A stretch of 64,000 nucleotides of DNA from Microthyrium microscopicum (lineage: Eukaryota > Ascomycota > Dothideomycetes > Microthyriales > Microthyriaceae). The stretch is taken from positions 434,001-498,000 of the forward strand of contig MU004246.1 in assembly GCA_010405405.1 (NCBI GenBank), given 5' to 3'. The notes beneath the pieces were generated by a model. That model worked only from the letters and a program-made list of their open reading frames with translations. It did not search any database and was not told where the DNA came from. The position numbers and the translations under genes are program-made. Shown piece after piece: positions 30,624 through 41,131 of the stretch; position 1 is the stretch's first letter; each line of letters begins with the position of its first letter.

Positions 30624-32265
30624 ATGGCTGAGCCTCTTGAGAACGACGTATGTTTAATGTCATTTCGACCTGCTCTCAATCAAGACTAACTTGTACAGCT
30701 GTTCGACCAATTGCGCCAAAAGTCTACACAGGATGAACTCAATAAAAGGACCAAGGAGATTCAGACTAGACTGATGTCCCATTATGAAAAACAGGAGCGT
30801 CGAATTGGATCCACGGTACGTACATCATCCTGGCTGAGAGACACCATTTAATTTCAAAAAGCTCGACAACAACTCCACTATCCCAGTCACAATCTCCGAA
30901 GTTCGAGTCCTTTCAGCACCAAAAACACGCAGAGGTTTCCTAGACAGAATAGTTTCTCCCATAATAAGCAAAGATAATGCCGAACCATACACACTCGTCG
31001 AGGCAAGAAAAGCCATCGACAAAGTCGCAGCGAGGCTCTCTAAGCTCGGCATATACCAACATCCAATATCAGTCTACATCGATAAACCAGATCCTACCGA
31101 AGCATCTTCTACTCCTACCGACCTTAAAGTATATTTCAACGCCAAAGAAGGCAGCTGGTACACTATAAAAACGGGCACTGAAGCTGGCACGGCCGAAGGC
31201 TCGATATACGGCAACGCACAGTTCCGTAATCTCTTTGGCGGAGCTGAAGCTCTCAATATACACGCTTCAAAGGGTACTCGCACACGCTCTGTCATCTCGG
31301 CTGCTTTCGATACACCCATACTAAGTAACCCCGACTTACGCTGGGAGATAAGTGGCCTCACCAGTAGCACCCTAAAACCATGGGCATCGCACGAAGAAGT
31401 GCTCAAGGGCGGCAGCACAAAATTCAAGTACGAAACTCAACGCGGCCACCTACATGAAATCGGCTACTCGGGCATGTGGCGCCAGCTCACCAGTCTCGCA
31501 TCCAATGCGTCACCCGGTATCCGACTGGAAGCTGGCGATAGCTTCAAGTCATCTCTTTCACACACCTGGATCGCTGATCACCGGGACAATCGGCTCCTAC
31601 CATCACGCGGCTTTCTATTAAAAACGGTGTCTGAACTCGCTGGTGTAGGCCCACTCAAGGGCGACGTAGGCTTTGGCAAGCTCGAAGCCGAGTCGCAACT
31701 TGCTGTGCCAATCCCCATCCCCGGCATAAAAGGCGACAGCGGTGTCGCAATCAACGCTGGCTTCCGTGCCGGTCTTCTTTACCCACTAACTGTCGGTGGC
31801 TCATCCGGACCTGTCGCCTCACGATTCAGCGACCGTTTCCAACTCGGTGGGCCAACTGATGTGCGCGGCTTCAAGATGGCTGGCTTAGGACCACACGACG
31901 GACCCGATGCGCTAGGTGGTGACATGTACGCAGCCGGCGGGGTGTCATTACTCGTACCACTTCCACGTACTGGAAAAGAGAGCCCACTGCGACTACAAGC
32001 ATTTCTAAATGCTGGGCGATTAGTCGCACTCAAGGGTAAGCCTAAGGACGGCGCGGCGATGGACAGCGAGAGTGTGAAGCAGAGCGTCAAGAAAACCCTT
32101 GAGGAGTTGAAGAAAGATCATCCTAGCGCTGCGGCAGGCGTTGGACTAGTGTATGCCCATCCATTGGCGCGGTTCGAGTTGAATGTCTCGATGCCGCTGG
32201 CAATCCGCAAAGACGAGCTGGCGAGAAAGGGGCTGCAATTCGGAATAGGGATTACGTTCATGTAA
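30624..32265 (+). CDS. SAM50: Mitochondrial outer-membrane assembly protein Sam50/Tob55
   Basis: Three exons (30624-30647, 30699-30815, 30862-32265; introns 51 and 46 bases) give 514 residues, the usual size for fungal Sam50 (480-520). Exon 1 codes only eight residues (MAEPLEND). A charged helix leads into a POTRA domain (TIPVTISEVRVLSAPKTRRG ... VAARLSKLGIYQHPISVYID, residues ~48-125). The Omp85 beta-barrel follows (~160-514), with NAQFRNLFGGAEALN, the conserved loop FSDRFQLGGPTDVRGFKMAG (the RGF motif of Omp85 proteins), and a C-terminal beta-strand KGLQFGIGITFM. The protein folds barrel proteins such as porin and Tom40 into the outer membrane. The gene looks complete. Confidence 0.94.
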
Positions 32266-32552
32266 AGTATAATGGTATATGGACCATTGGTGGATATGTA
32301 TGTATATATCGCAGTATAGAAGAATACCCGGCTTTTCTTACGCTAACTCATTGTCCAATCTATTACTGATCTGGACAGACAAAGAACTTGGAAGGCTGGG
32401 AGGAATGTAAGGCATGTTTCTTTGTTCTCTGCTGGTCATAATGTCACCAATTTGACAGAACGTGTACCGGATTACAACTACTATTCAGATCAAGCTTTCA
32501 AACGTACTATTCAACACCTATCAAACCCCATCATCAAATCCAGCCTTTGAAA

Positions 32553-34091
32553 ATGTCTTCAACCAACCGTCCCCCATCAGAAGAAGGCGAACTCCCACCT
32601 GATTCACCACCAGCAGAACCATCCCCACCCGAAGACCCAACAACGACGTCGTCAGACCTCACCAGTCCCCCATTAGAGCCGCAACCTCATCCTCCCCTAC
32701 CAACCATCCAATCCCTTTCCCAAACCCTCTCGTTACCACGACCCGCCCAACCGCCAACACCTCAGCCCGTTCACCATCTTCCTCAGCAAGCACAGCACAT
32801 CTACGCCAACACCCACGTATCCCACAACGCCACCGCCTTCCGCCTAAACTCCAAAACCCTCGACGGCCCCCTCGAACGCTCATCCACCTCCGCCCACCAC
32901 CGCTCCCTCTCAGCCGCCATAACCACCGCCTGTCTCTTCATAATCGAGCCCCAAACACTAGAGAGCGAACTAAAGCTCATGAGCAGAACATGGGCGCTTC
33001 CAAGAGAGACAGTACAAACTAGCTTCGAATATATATGCCGTGCATGCCAAACACCATATTGGCGGCTCGAGGAACGGGAATACACATCGGCCGGCACGCG
33101 GCTGACAACGCTGGTGGTGCCGGTTCAAATGCAGTGTTGTAGTAGTGTGCAGTGCTGGGGATGTTCGTTAGGTGCTTTGGTATTTGATGGGCGCTGTGGT
33201 GCGTGTCGACGTGTTTGGGCTGCGGAGGTACTACCGCTGGGGAGCTCAGAGCGGGAACGGCAGGGTGGTGGGATTGCGAGGAGGGAGGCGGGTTTGGTTT
33301 TGGAGAGTGGGTTTGTTGATTTGTGGTTGGGGTATTTAAGTAGTGTTAGGCGGTATGTTGCTGTGGTTAATAAGGCGATTCGGAAGGAGGGGGGTCATGT
33401 GGCTGATGGTGTTGTTGGGTTTGTTAGGAGGTTGAGGGGGTTTCTGTGGGCGATGGTGGGGAGTTTGAAGAGGTTGGATAATGTGTTACGGGCAAGAGAG
33501 GTGCTTGGTGAGAGTGGGTTTTGGAATGCGGTGGATGTGGTTTATGGGTTGTGTGCAAGACTGGGGCTCGTGAAGCGGTTTATGGTGTATGATGAGCAGG
33601 CGGTTGCGGAGGTTTGGTTGGGAGTATGGGAGCAGCATTCTGAGGCGCTGTGGGATGGGCCGATGACGATTCTTAGAGGGAGTACAGGGAGGAATGAGGA
33701 GTTGTTGAATGGTTGTGTTGGGAGAGCGCTGAAGGGAGATGTGAGGCTTACTGGGAAACAACTTGAGTTGAGGGAAGGCTATGATGCTGAGATGGCGACG
33801 TTATATGGCCAGCTTTGGCAGCATGAGACTCAGGGGCTTCCGGGTATGATCAATATGGACATGAGGCCTTCGCAAATCGCGCTGAAGATGTTGGAGGTGT
33901 TTCCGTGGTGTATGGAAACAGTGAGACCAGCAACAGAGACTGAAGTTCCAGATATTGACGAATTGGTTGTCCTGGCTGATAGATTGACTATGTGGCTAGT
34001 CGAGGCTGCAGTCTCCATGTTGTATGAAGGCAAGAAGCCGTTCACTGATGAGTTTGAACGGATGGAACCTGGATATAAGCAGAGTCAGTAA
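32553..34091 (+). CDS. Unrecognised protein with Pro-rich start and Cys cluster
   Basis: A single exon encodes 512 residues from the ATG in GAAAATGTCT. Residues 1-75 are Pro/Ser/Glu-rich and disordered. A cluster then reads FEYICRACQTPYWRLE, followed by MQCCSSVQCWGCSLGALVF and DGRCGACRRVWAAE (about 160-230). Four Cys pairs suggest a double zinc-binding fold. The rest (~230-512) is helical and includes FVRRLRGFLWAMVGSLKRLD and MRPSQIALKMLEVFPWCMET. I cannot name the family. Base use changes sharply along the gene: the first 480 bases are C-rich and poor in G on this strand, and 33120-33780 is rich in G and T, yet the frame stays open. It may be a nuclear protein, by the zinc-like cluster only. 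Confidence 0.75.
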   Translation: MSSTNRPPSEEGELPPDSPPAEPSPPEDPTTTSSDLTSPPLEPQPHPPLPTIQSLSQTLSLPRPAQPPTPQPVHHLPQQAQHIYANTHVSHNATAFRLNSKTLDGPLERSSTSAHHRSLSAAITTACLFIIEPQTLESELKLMSRTWALPRETVQTSFEYICRACQTPYWRLEEREYTSAGTRLTTLVVPVQMQCCSSVQCWGCSLGALVFDGRCGACRRVWAAEVLPLGSSERERQGGGIARREAGLVLESGFVDLWLGYLSSVRRYVAVVNKAIRKEGGHVADGVVGFVRRLRGFLWAMVGSLKRLDNVLRAREVLGESGFWNAVDVVYGLCARLGLVKRFMVYDEQAVAEVWLGVWEQHSEALWDGPMTILRGSTGRNEELLNGCVGRALKGDVRLTGKQLELREGYDAEMATLYGQLWQHETQGLPGMINMDMRPSQIALKMLEVFPWCMETVRPATETEVPDIDELVVLADRLTMWLVEAAVSMLYEGKKPFTDEFERMEPGYKQSQ

Positions 34092-34391
34092 TTTCTTGTA
34101 GTGCATATACGAACAAATGTCAAGTCATTGATATGATGCAATTTCGATCTTGTTCGAGCCTAGAAAGTGCATATGACATAGTATTCCTGGTCCGGAAACT
34201 TGTATTAATGTATTCATTGAAAGTGCAAATGCGCTAGCCGTCCGTGTGGTATCATGCCATAACCAAAATCCAGCCTGGACTCAACGCCGTGAATCTTGAA
34301 TGCGCCGACAATAGTTGTACCACCAAAAATCGAGTTCGTCATCTTCTTCGCCATCACTGAGCAGCTCAGAGCGTCGAAAATATTTGTCCCA
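34092..34391. other. Convergent 3' flanks
   Basis: This is the gap between the tail-to-tail Cys-cluster gene and cyclin gene. A minus-strand frame (34591-34214) crosses it but is a shadow of the cyclin gene in another frame. Nothing else is seen. Confidence 0.5.
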
Positions 34392-35629
34392 CTAATCCTC
34401 AACCTCGCCATCTTCGCTGCCAGCACTGACCTGCTCTTTACGAGCATGGCCATTTGTGTCGTTGTGCTTCGCCTCTTCTGGTTCTTCCGTCTTGGCTCTC
34501 TTTGGAGCACGACTAACCATCGTACTAGTAGCCGCAGCAGGTACCCGCGAGCTCTTAGCAGGCTCTCCTTTCCGAGTATCGTCCTCGTCATCTCTTGGTC
34601 GCTTCTTGGGAGACATACTGGGTGATTTCCCAGTGGTGGCGATTGGGTCTGGAGTTGACGGCTGCTGCTTTCCCCTTAGCCGTGTTTTTTCAGAGCGTTC
34701 ATCACCATCAAGTGGAGTTAGGCCGCCTACATAAATGTTCTGCTCAGCATTTTTGAGAGGCGACTTTTCGTAGAACGCAACTGTGTGGTTGTAGGCCTTT
34801 CGCAAGTCCAGACCTGTTACTCCATAGCTCGCCCACCAAGGTCTGCCTTTTTCGTCGTCCTTGAAAGCAACATTTGTCCGCTTGGCCCCGAAGTAGAGCG
34901 CAGCGCAGGCAATGGTTTTTGTAGAATGGAGCAGACATAGCTGGGTCATGCCACTGTCATTGAGATATGCCCAAGCCGCCTCTCGTAACTCCTTATTGTG
35001 TACGACACCGTGGTTTTTGATCATTTCGTAGAGAACCTTGTAAGGAGACTCGATAGTCAAATCAAAGCAAAGGAGCTCTAGCATGACATCCTCGTTGATA
35101 ACGATAGTGTCTTTCCATCTCCAATAATCCTTGGTTTGTTCATCGACAATGAGTACGGGGTTTTTTTGCGCCACTCGGCAGCAGGCAATTACTATTTCTT
35201 TGAGTTTACGCGAGTGTTCTTCGACTTTCGTAGCGAGGAAGAGCGCAACGCCAGCGATTTGCTGTAAATGTTAGCAATGCTTTCAGCGTGGCGAGGAATA
35301 CTGACATAGTGATGGAGCGGTTTAGGAGTGCCATCTTTTAGGGGTACCAAGTTATATCTCATGAGAAACCGGTTGAAGAAGACGGAAGCCGTGTATATTG
35401 TGGTTTGTGGAAGCTTCAGCATGACGCCGACTTGTGTTATGAAGTTTACGCCTTTTGAGCGGATGGTCTTCTCGTCTTCTGCGGGCATGCCGTTGCATAT
35501 TGATGGAGCTCGTTCTAGCTCGGACTCGAGGTAAAGCCATTGTTTTTCTGATTCAGCGAGAACAGCATCGGGGTCTTTGGAGGAGGCTTCATCGCGATGG
35601 GTCGCGCGTGATGTTGCGGGAACTGGCAT
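34392..35629 (-). CDS. Transcription-associated cyclin (P-TEFb / Pch1-like, cyclin T/K/L group)
   Basis: Two exons (35629-35306 and 35261-34392, 44-base intron) give 397 residues. The first cyclin box covers ~25-140: EKQWLYLESELERAPSICNG, KGVNFITQVGVMLKLPQTTI, ASVFFNRFLMRYNLVPLKDG and, across the splice, HHYQIAGVALFLATKVEEHS. The cyclin signature continues with RWKDTIVINEDVMLELLCFD, and a second box runs to ~240 (KTIACAALYFGAKRTNVAFK). The C-terminus is disordered with KKRPRDDEDD and PKRAKTEEPEE, likely nuclear signals, and ends acidic (GEVED). Fission yeast Pch1 and its relatives pair with Cdk9-type kinases that phosphorylate RNA polymerase II. Cyclin L or the CTDK cyclin are the alternatives. 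A frame-only extension upstream would need a TTG start. Confidence 0.88.
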
Positions 35630-37196
35630 GATATATGCGGGAGATATGAATGTGGGCGAAAGGATGGACAACGGCTACTGTTGGTTGGTAGGAGTTGGAT
35701 GAATGTTGGACCGAAGACATGTGGGTGGTACACAGGTAGGCGAGCTCAAGGAGTGAAGTAGTAGGAGGCTTCAACTAGTAGTCGCGACTGGCGAGATGTA
35801 GGAGTGGTGCTGACGCGTTGCGTGTCCAGACAACTCGTTTGACAGCGTTGTTGAGATTGTATATGCATAAGGGATCATATCTTTGAGGGAAGCTGCTTTC
35901 GCTCACAGGTTGTGGTGTTGCTTTCTGTAAAGTTGAACATTCGTAGTCTGGTAAGCTATGTGGTGACTAAGCAATCTTGCAGCCTTAGTCCCTTAGGCTG
36001 CATATCAATACCAGAGGCGCATTTCATGTGCATATCAAAAATCAATCAAATGCATGGCGGTCTTAACCTCATGTTTTTTAAAAAGTGTTAATGCCTTTCC
36101 ATTTGCTGCCATCTTATTAGACATTAGATCCACAACCAAGACCATTGCATTTCGTATCTGGTGGAGTTCTCGTCTTCGCTTCTGCAGGTGGTTGCGAATG
36201 GTGTCAATGGACTCGATAAATTGTAGCGCCAACAGCAGCGCGCAATAGGTTGACGGCGTAAATCTACGTACAGAGGTGGATGCTCTGTTCGCAGATGCCC
36301 TGATGGACCATTTTGCTCCATGTTCAGTTGCAATCATGAAGATACAGTATCTAGAGAAAGAAGTTGAGTAGTATGGTTGATGGCAGTTCAAGCTGCATGT
36401 GTTTCAACTTTCAATGTTCAACATCGCGACGAGGCATGAAACCTTGTTGCCCAAGATTAAAGGCAGCAATGACGAGTGTTTGCGGCAGGCACGAGGCACG
36501 GTGGACATTGCGGTTTCCCAAATTATCAAATGCACATGCCAGGCGTTTGCTGCTGTCAATGTGTCAATGTCATGGGTTGAATTGGTTGATGCTGATGGTG
36601 CAAAAAGGGAAGCTACAGTACGCCCGACATATCAAGAAGCTGCATGTCAAGCTTGTTGCTGCTGCTTTGGGCCGCCAATTATCTTGCATTGGTTCAACTG
36701 CTATTAAATTCTCAACTCCATCTTTCATTATCGTCACTATCTATTCCACACGAGTCCTGCGACATCATCTTCAAAATTGAAATAACATCGTCGCCAATCC
36801 CCAGCCCCCAGATTACAGCGGCGCGAATCTCGGCTAGCCCATCTTACTGTCCACACTAACTCCAGCCAGCTTCTTGGCAAAAAGCAAGCTACTCCCCAGC
36901 CGCTTTGGTCGCTTCTTTAGGTCTTTCCTGCTGCAGGTCAACTTGGTCAAGCGCGCACCTTTCATCAATCAATCTCTGCCTCTTTCGTTCCTTGCTCCGA
37001 ACTTCCTGCACTGTCGCTCGCCAACTCTCCTGCTTACATCCCACACTCCTCACAAAGCTCATCTACTGCTCAATTGCTCTTGCTAGCCCTATCCCGGTTC
37101 TTTCCAGCTCCCCTCGTACCACCCCCTCAAACAACTTGGCCCTTCTTTAGCCAACCTCTCTTTGATCTATTTGTTGATCAGAAGACCCGTCCAACA
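35630..37196. other. Long leader/promoter region, no gene seen
   Basis: Frames here (for example 36391-36035 minus and 36364-36780 plus) overlap each other on both strands and look random. From ~36700 the plus strand turns pyrimidine-rich (TCTCGGCTAG..., CTTTCCTGCTGCAGG..., CTCTCCTGCTTACATC), which suggests a long 5' leader for the Mdg1/Crp1-like gene, perhaps 300-500 bases. Confidence 0.5.
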
Positions 37197-38977
37197 ATGA
37201 GTGGAACAGGAACCTATACCTTTAAATGGTACGACCTCTCCAACCCTTCAACCTTCTCTCTCTTCATCCTTTCTAATTGCTTTACTATTCAGGGAACACA
37301 CTGGAGCTAATTCAGTACTCGTTTCTGGCACTTTCGACGATTGGGGAAAAACCGTCACTCTAGACAAGAAAGGCGAATTCTTTGAAAAGACTGTCGAGCT
37401 TCCCGCAGATAAAAAGGTGCTCTACAAGGTACGTTTTCTTGTCATACGGCATGATACTCGGTCAAGGCCACAGCAAGCTGAGCTGCAGCATGGAGACGCA
37501 ATCACTCATGGCAGCCTTGCAACCTAGCGGCTTTGGTTTTTCCCTTTTAATGGCGCTTAGCACCACCCGCCTCCCTCAATTCCGTCATTTGACCTGACTT
37601 TGTGCTAACTCTGTCCTCTAATAGTTTGTTGTTGATAACGAGTGGATGATTAGCGATTCCAAGCCTACCGAAACCGACGAAAATTACATTCAAAACAACG
37701 TACTCCATCCTTCTGACATCAAACCTAAAGCCGCCGAAACTTCAACCGAGAAATCCGCCGAAAAGCCAAAAGAAGGCCTCGCTGCCTCTACTACCTCCTT
37801 CATCTCATCCATAGCTCCAGGCGCAACAACCGCAGGAATGGTTGGCAGTATTCCAAAAGAAGGCACGTCCAAGGATGTGCCAGGCGCATTCATTGAGACA
37901 CCTGCCAATGAGGAAAAGGCCTTCTCTGTGAATCCTATTCCAGCCTCTGAAGGTGTTGGCAATCCCATCGATCTCAAGCCAGGCGAGTCGGTTCCTCATC
38001 ACAGCGAATTCACCACGAACACTGTCAACAGCGGTGTCAAGCTCGACAAAGAATCTTACGAGAAGGCTGACGCCGGCCCAGCTTCAGACATTGTAGCCGA
38101 AGCAAACAAGTCTACTCCCGTGGTTGGTGGCACAATCATTCCCGAGTCTGCCCTACCAATGGGTGAAGGTGGTGTGTCACCTTTCATCCAATCCTCAGGC
38201 GCCGGTACAACGACCGCCGCAATGGTTGGCGAACTTCCAAAGGAGAATGTTGGTGTTCCAGAGGTTGTCAGCGAAAGCCAAACAGCAGCCAAGGTTGATC
38301 CAGAGGCATCAGCCAACCCCGAAGCTGTTGAGGAAAAGAAGGAGGTCGAATCAGAGCTCAAGTCCAAAGTTCCCGAGGAGAAGGCTACCTCAGACGGTTC
38401 TCCTAGCGCTGGTGGCATTGCTGGTGCCGTAGGCGGTGGTGTTGCAGCTGTTGGTGCTGCTGCCACTGGTGCTGCCCTTGCAACTCACAAGAAGGCTACA
38501 GAGGCTGCCAAACCTGTAACGGACAAGATGGCTTCGACCACCGGAGCTGCTACCAGCTCTACTCCAGCCTCTTCTGTACCCAACGTCGTCTCTGAGAGCA
38601 TCGAAAAAGCTCATCAAAGCCCCGAGGCCGCTGCCAATGCCGAAGCGGTTGCAGAGAAGAAGGCTGTTGAATCCGAGTTCCTCAAGCATGTTCCCAAGGA
38701 GACGCAATCCGGTGAACCAGCTCCAACAATTACTGCTGCAACAACCGAGACTGCTCCAACAACTGGCACCACTGCTCCAAAGACCGATACCACTGTTCCA
38801 AAGACAGAAACCACTGCTCCAACCACTGAAGCTGGCCCAGCTACCCCTAAGAAGGATACGACCTCGCCAGCTGTAGCCTCAGCAAGTACCAAGAAGAAGA
38901 ACCGAGCTAGCATTTTCGGCAAGATCAAGGCCAAAATCGACGAAGTCCGGCACAAGGACAAGAAAGAAAAGAGCTAG
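37197..38977 (+). CDS. Mdg1/Crp1-like protein with AMPK-type carbohydrate-binding domain (CBM48)
   Basis: Three exons (37197-37228, 37293-37428, 37625-38977; introns 64 and 196 bases) give 506 residues. The N-terminal ~85 residues are an E-set/CBM48 domain: GTYTFKWEHTGANSVLVSGT, FDDWGKTVTLDKKGEFFEKT, then VLYKFVVDNEWMISDSKPTE and ENYIQNNVLHP. Yeast Crp1 and Mdg1 start the same way (SGTFDDW...FIVDG.W..SD). Glycogen-type binding is expected from the fold; yeast relatives are linked to cruciform DNA and pheromone signalling. The long tail is low complexity, rich in Ala, Glu, Thr and Pro. It repeats two modules: GATTAGMVGSIPKEG / GTTTAAMVGELPKEN, and PEAVEEKKEVESELKSKVPEE / AEAVAEKKAVESEFLKHVPKE (each under 21 residues). 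It ends very basic (KIKAKIDEVRHKDKKEKS). Confidence 0.9.
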
Positions 38978-39499
38978 ATATTGTCGATCAAAAGAAATTG
39001 AGTAGGATTCCGGAAAGATACCACCAAAAAGCGGGACTCGTAATAATAATGGAATAAGGAAAATCATTCTGCATGGCTCCAGCGTCTCCTCTACTCTTCC
39101 TTTTATCGGCGAAACCTCAACTCCTCCACTGGAAATCGTTCATGTAATTCGTGTTATTGTTGATTCTTATTAGTTGTTGTAATTATGTGCTATTTGTGTC
39201 AAGATGCCAGTTGAATGGGTTTTGGCGGATAAGGCTCCTCTTGTATCAGCTGGATGATTGGGATCTTGTTGTGGTAGAGTAGTGAATCGGAGGGCATTTT
39301 AAGAGGAGTTTTTGATTTTGATACCATTTGATGCGTCAGTAGTTGTTATTCGTAGATTAGTCTTCATTTGATTTGACATTTATACAATAATAACTCGTTT
39401 CTATAACATCTCCAAGTTCTAGTTTATTGTATCTCCAACCACATAGAGTAACTTGTAGAAGTCTTTTACCAGCTTACTCCTTCCCGATCTGTTACTTCC
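38978..39499. other. Convergent 3' flanks, no gene seen
   Basis: The Mdg1/Crp1-like gene and the hydrolase gene end tail to tail here. The stretch is T-rich with TTGTTGTTATT-like runs, suited to polyadenylation. No gene is seen. Confidence 0.5.
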
Positions 39500-40750
39500 C
39501 TATAACTTCCCCTTTCCCGCCTCAGTCTGTATCTCACCCAACAAAACCTTACAAACAAAATCAACACTCATCGCCATCATCTCCGGCGTCGTCTCATGTC
39601 CTGCGCCTGGAACTATTACATCCTTGAAATACATCTTCTCTCCCCACCACCCACCACTCCCCACCGCATTCTGCAAATACGTAACAAACGGCTTACTACA
39701 CCCATACGGCACCAATTTATCTTTCCCCCCACTTACATTCAAAACCGCCTTCCCCTTCACCGTCCTGTTCAATCGCTGTCTACTATACGCCCTCTTCTCC
39801 GGCTGCAACGCATCGCCCACCGGCACAGCTAGCGGCGCCATCGTCGTGGCTTTTGCGGCGACTGGTAATAGCAGGCCGGCGGGATCGCGTGTGTCGATTT
39901 TATCTATGAGTGCGTCGGGGAATGATGCTGAGCCAAAGAACGTAGACCCCGGTACTAAAGAAGAGGACCAGTCGTTCAATTTCGATTTTGATGCTCGGTG
40001 GGCCATTAGGCGCGCGAAATCTGGACAGCCGATTATTATTGCTGCGGCGCTGACGAGTGGATCGTGCAGTATTGCATGCCAGGCTGCGTGTGCGCCTAGC
40101 GATACGCCTAATACGAGATGCTGGCTTGGTGTGATGGGCAGGTGGGTGGAAATGGAGCGGATTAGGTGGGAGAGATCGGTCGCGGTCCCGGTGTAGGTGG
40201 CGTACATGTCCTCTGCGTGCGTCTTGTTGCCTGCCTTCCATGTCTCGTTTATCAGCGCGGTCGTCGAGCGGGTTCCGTGGTTTCGTTGGTCGAATGCTAT
40301 GGCGATTAGGGCGGGTGAGGTGGGTTTGGCGCGCGTGCGGTAGGTTGTTAGTGCTTCGGCGGCGATGTGGGACATTGTTTGCGCGGTGGCGAGGCGCGGG
40401 TGGAGAAGCCATAGGATGGAGAGGTGGGTGGTGTTGGGGGGCAGAGTGGTGAGGCCGTAGATTGTTAGTTCGATGTTGGAGATTGTTGTGGTGGTTGAGG
40501 TGATGGGCAGTGGGTTGACGGCGTTGTGGTAGGAGTCCATTGGGTTTGCTGGGTGGGCCATTGTGCTCCTTACTCCTTCTGAATGTTCAATTGTGGATAG
40601 TATATAGGAGTTGGTTAAGTATACATAGTTCTTTATGAGATATTGGAGATCTTGGAGTGGGGAGGTCTCGATATAAATTTGACGTTCAGCCTCGGCAATG
40701 TCGAGACTTCGAAATCGGTAGAGATAACCAATGGACGGAAAGCTCGCCAT
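39500..40750 (-). CDS. Alpha/beta hydrolase
   Basis: A single exon encodes up to 416 residues. Starts at 40750 or at 40561 (MAHPANPMDSYHNAV) are both possible. The conserved part begins near ISNIELTIYGLTTLP, so the shorter form of about 353 residues is credible and the first 63 residues could be leader. The fold markers are SILWLLHPRLAT, IAIAFDQRNHGTR (strand before the Asp-Gln-Arg-Asn loop), the nucleophile elbow LVLGVSLGAHAAWH (GVSLG), IIIGCPDFARLM, and late VLNVSGGKDKLVPYGCSKP and VIVPGAGHETTPEMM, giving the Asp and the catalytic His. Substrate is unknown. The first part of the minus-strand message is rich in C, so the opposite strand shows long spurious frames. Confidence 0.85.
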   Translation of the reverse strand: MASFPSIGYLYRFRSLDIAEAERQIYIETSPLQDLQYLIKNYVYLTNSYILSTIEHSEGVRSTMAHPANPMDSYHNAVNPLPITSTTTTISNIELTIYGLTTLPPNTTHLSILWLLHPRLATAQTMSHIAAEALTTYRTRAKPTSPALIAIAFDQRNHGTRSTTALINETWKAGNKTHAEDMYATYTGTATDLSHLIRSISTHLPITPSQHLVLGVSLGAHAAWHAILHDPLVSAAAIIIGCPDFARLMAHRASKSKLNDWSSSLVPGSTFFGSASFPDALIDKIDTRDPAGLLLPVAAKATTMAPLAVPVGDALQPEKRAYSRQRLNRTVKGKAVLNVSGGKDKLVPYGCSKPFVTYLQNAVGSGGWWGEKMYFKDVIVPGAGHETTPEMMAMSVDFVCKVLLGEIQTEAGKGKL

Positions 40751-41131
40751 ACAATCCTGGTGCCGCAGTCAGATCAAACTTGGGTCTACAGTTCTTGTTG
40801 TGCAAAGAGCAAGATCTCGACTAATACTGGGTAAGATCATGACATTGAACGATGAAGAATGAAGATACTATATAAGGCTGAGAAAGGTGTTAGCAACACA
40901 CTTCCATACCGAGTTCCGAGTCTCACAGTCAGTTAACTCGACATTCGCTCTATTCATTAGGCTAACAATAACAGGTGCTTGCAAAGAGTATCAAACTCAT
41001 TACCGGTAGTTGTGCTCTCATTTCCAAATCGTTGTCCATCATTGATATTAGTACGACGTTTCCTTACTCTTCAAACACCACCTCGCTTTCATATCAGAAC
41101 ACTATCAGTCCTGCACCATAGAAGATGCGAG
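40751..41131. other. Intergenic, no gene seen
   Basis: Promoter of the hydrolase (minus) and 3' flank of the second HET gene. No gene or repeat is recognised. Confidence 0.5.

Noticed and set aside
34214-34591. 125-codon minus-strand frame crossing the cyclin stop
   Set aside because: It overlaps the basic tail of the cyclin in another frame and has only its codon bias to recommend it.
39624-40196. 190-codon plus-strand frame
   Set aside because: It is the antisense shadow of the alpha/beta hydrolase, whose motifs are clear on the minus strand.
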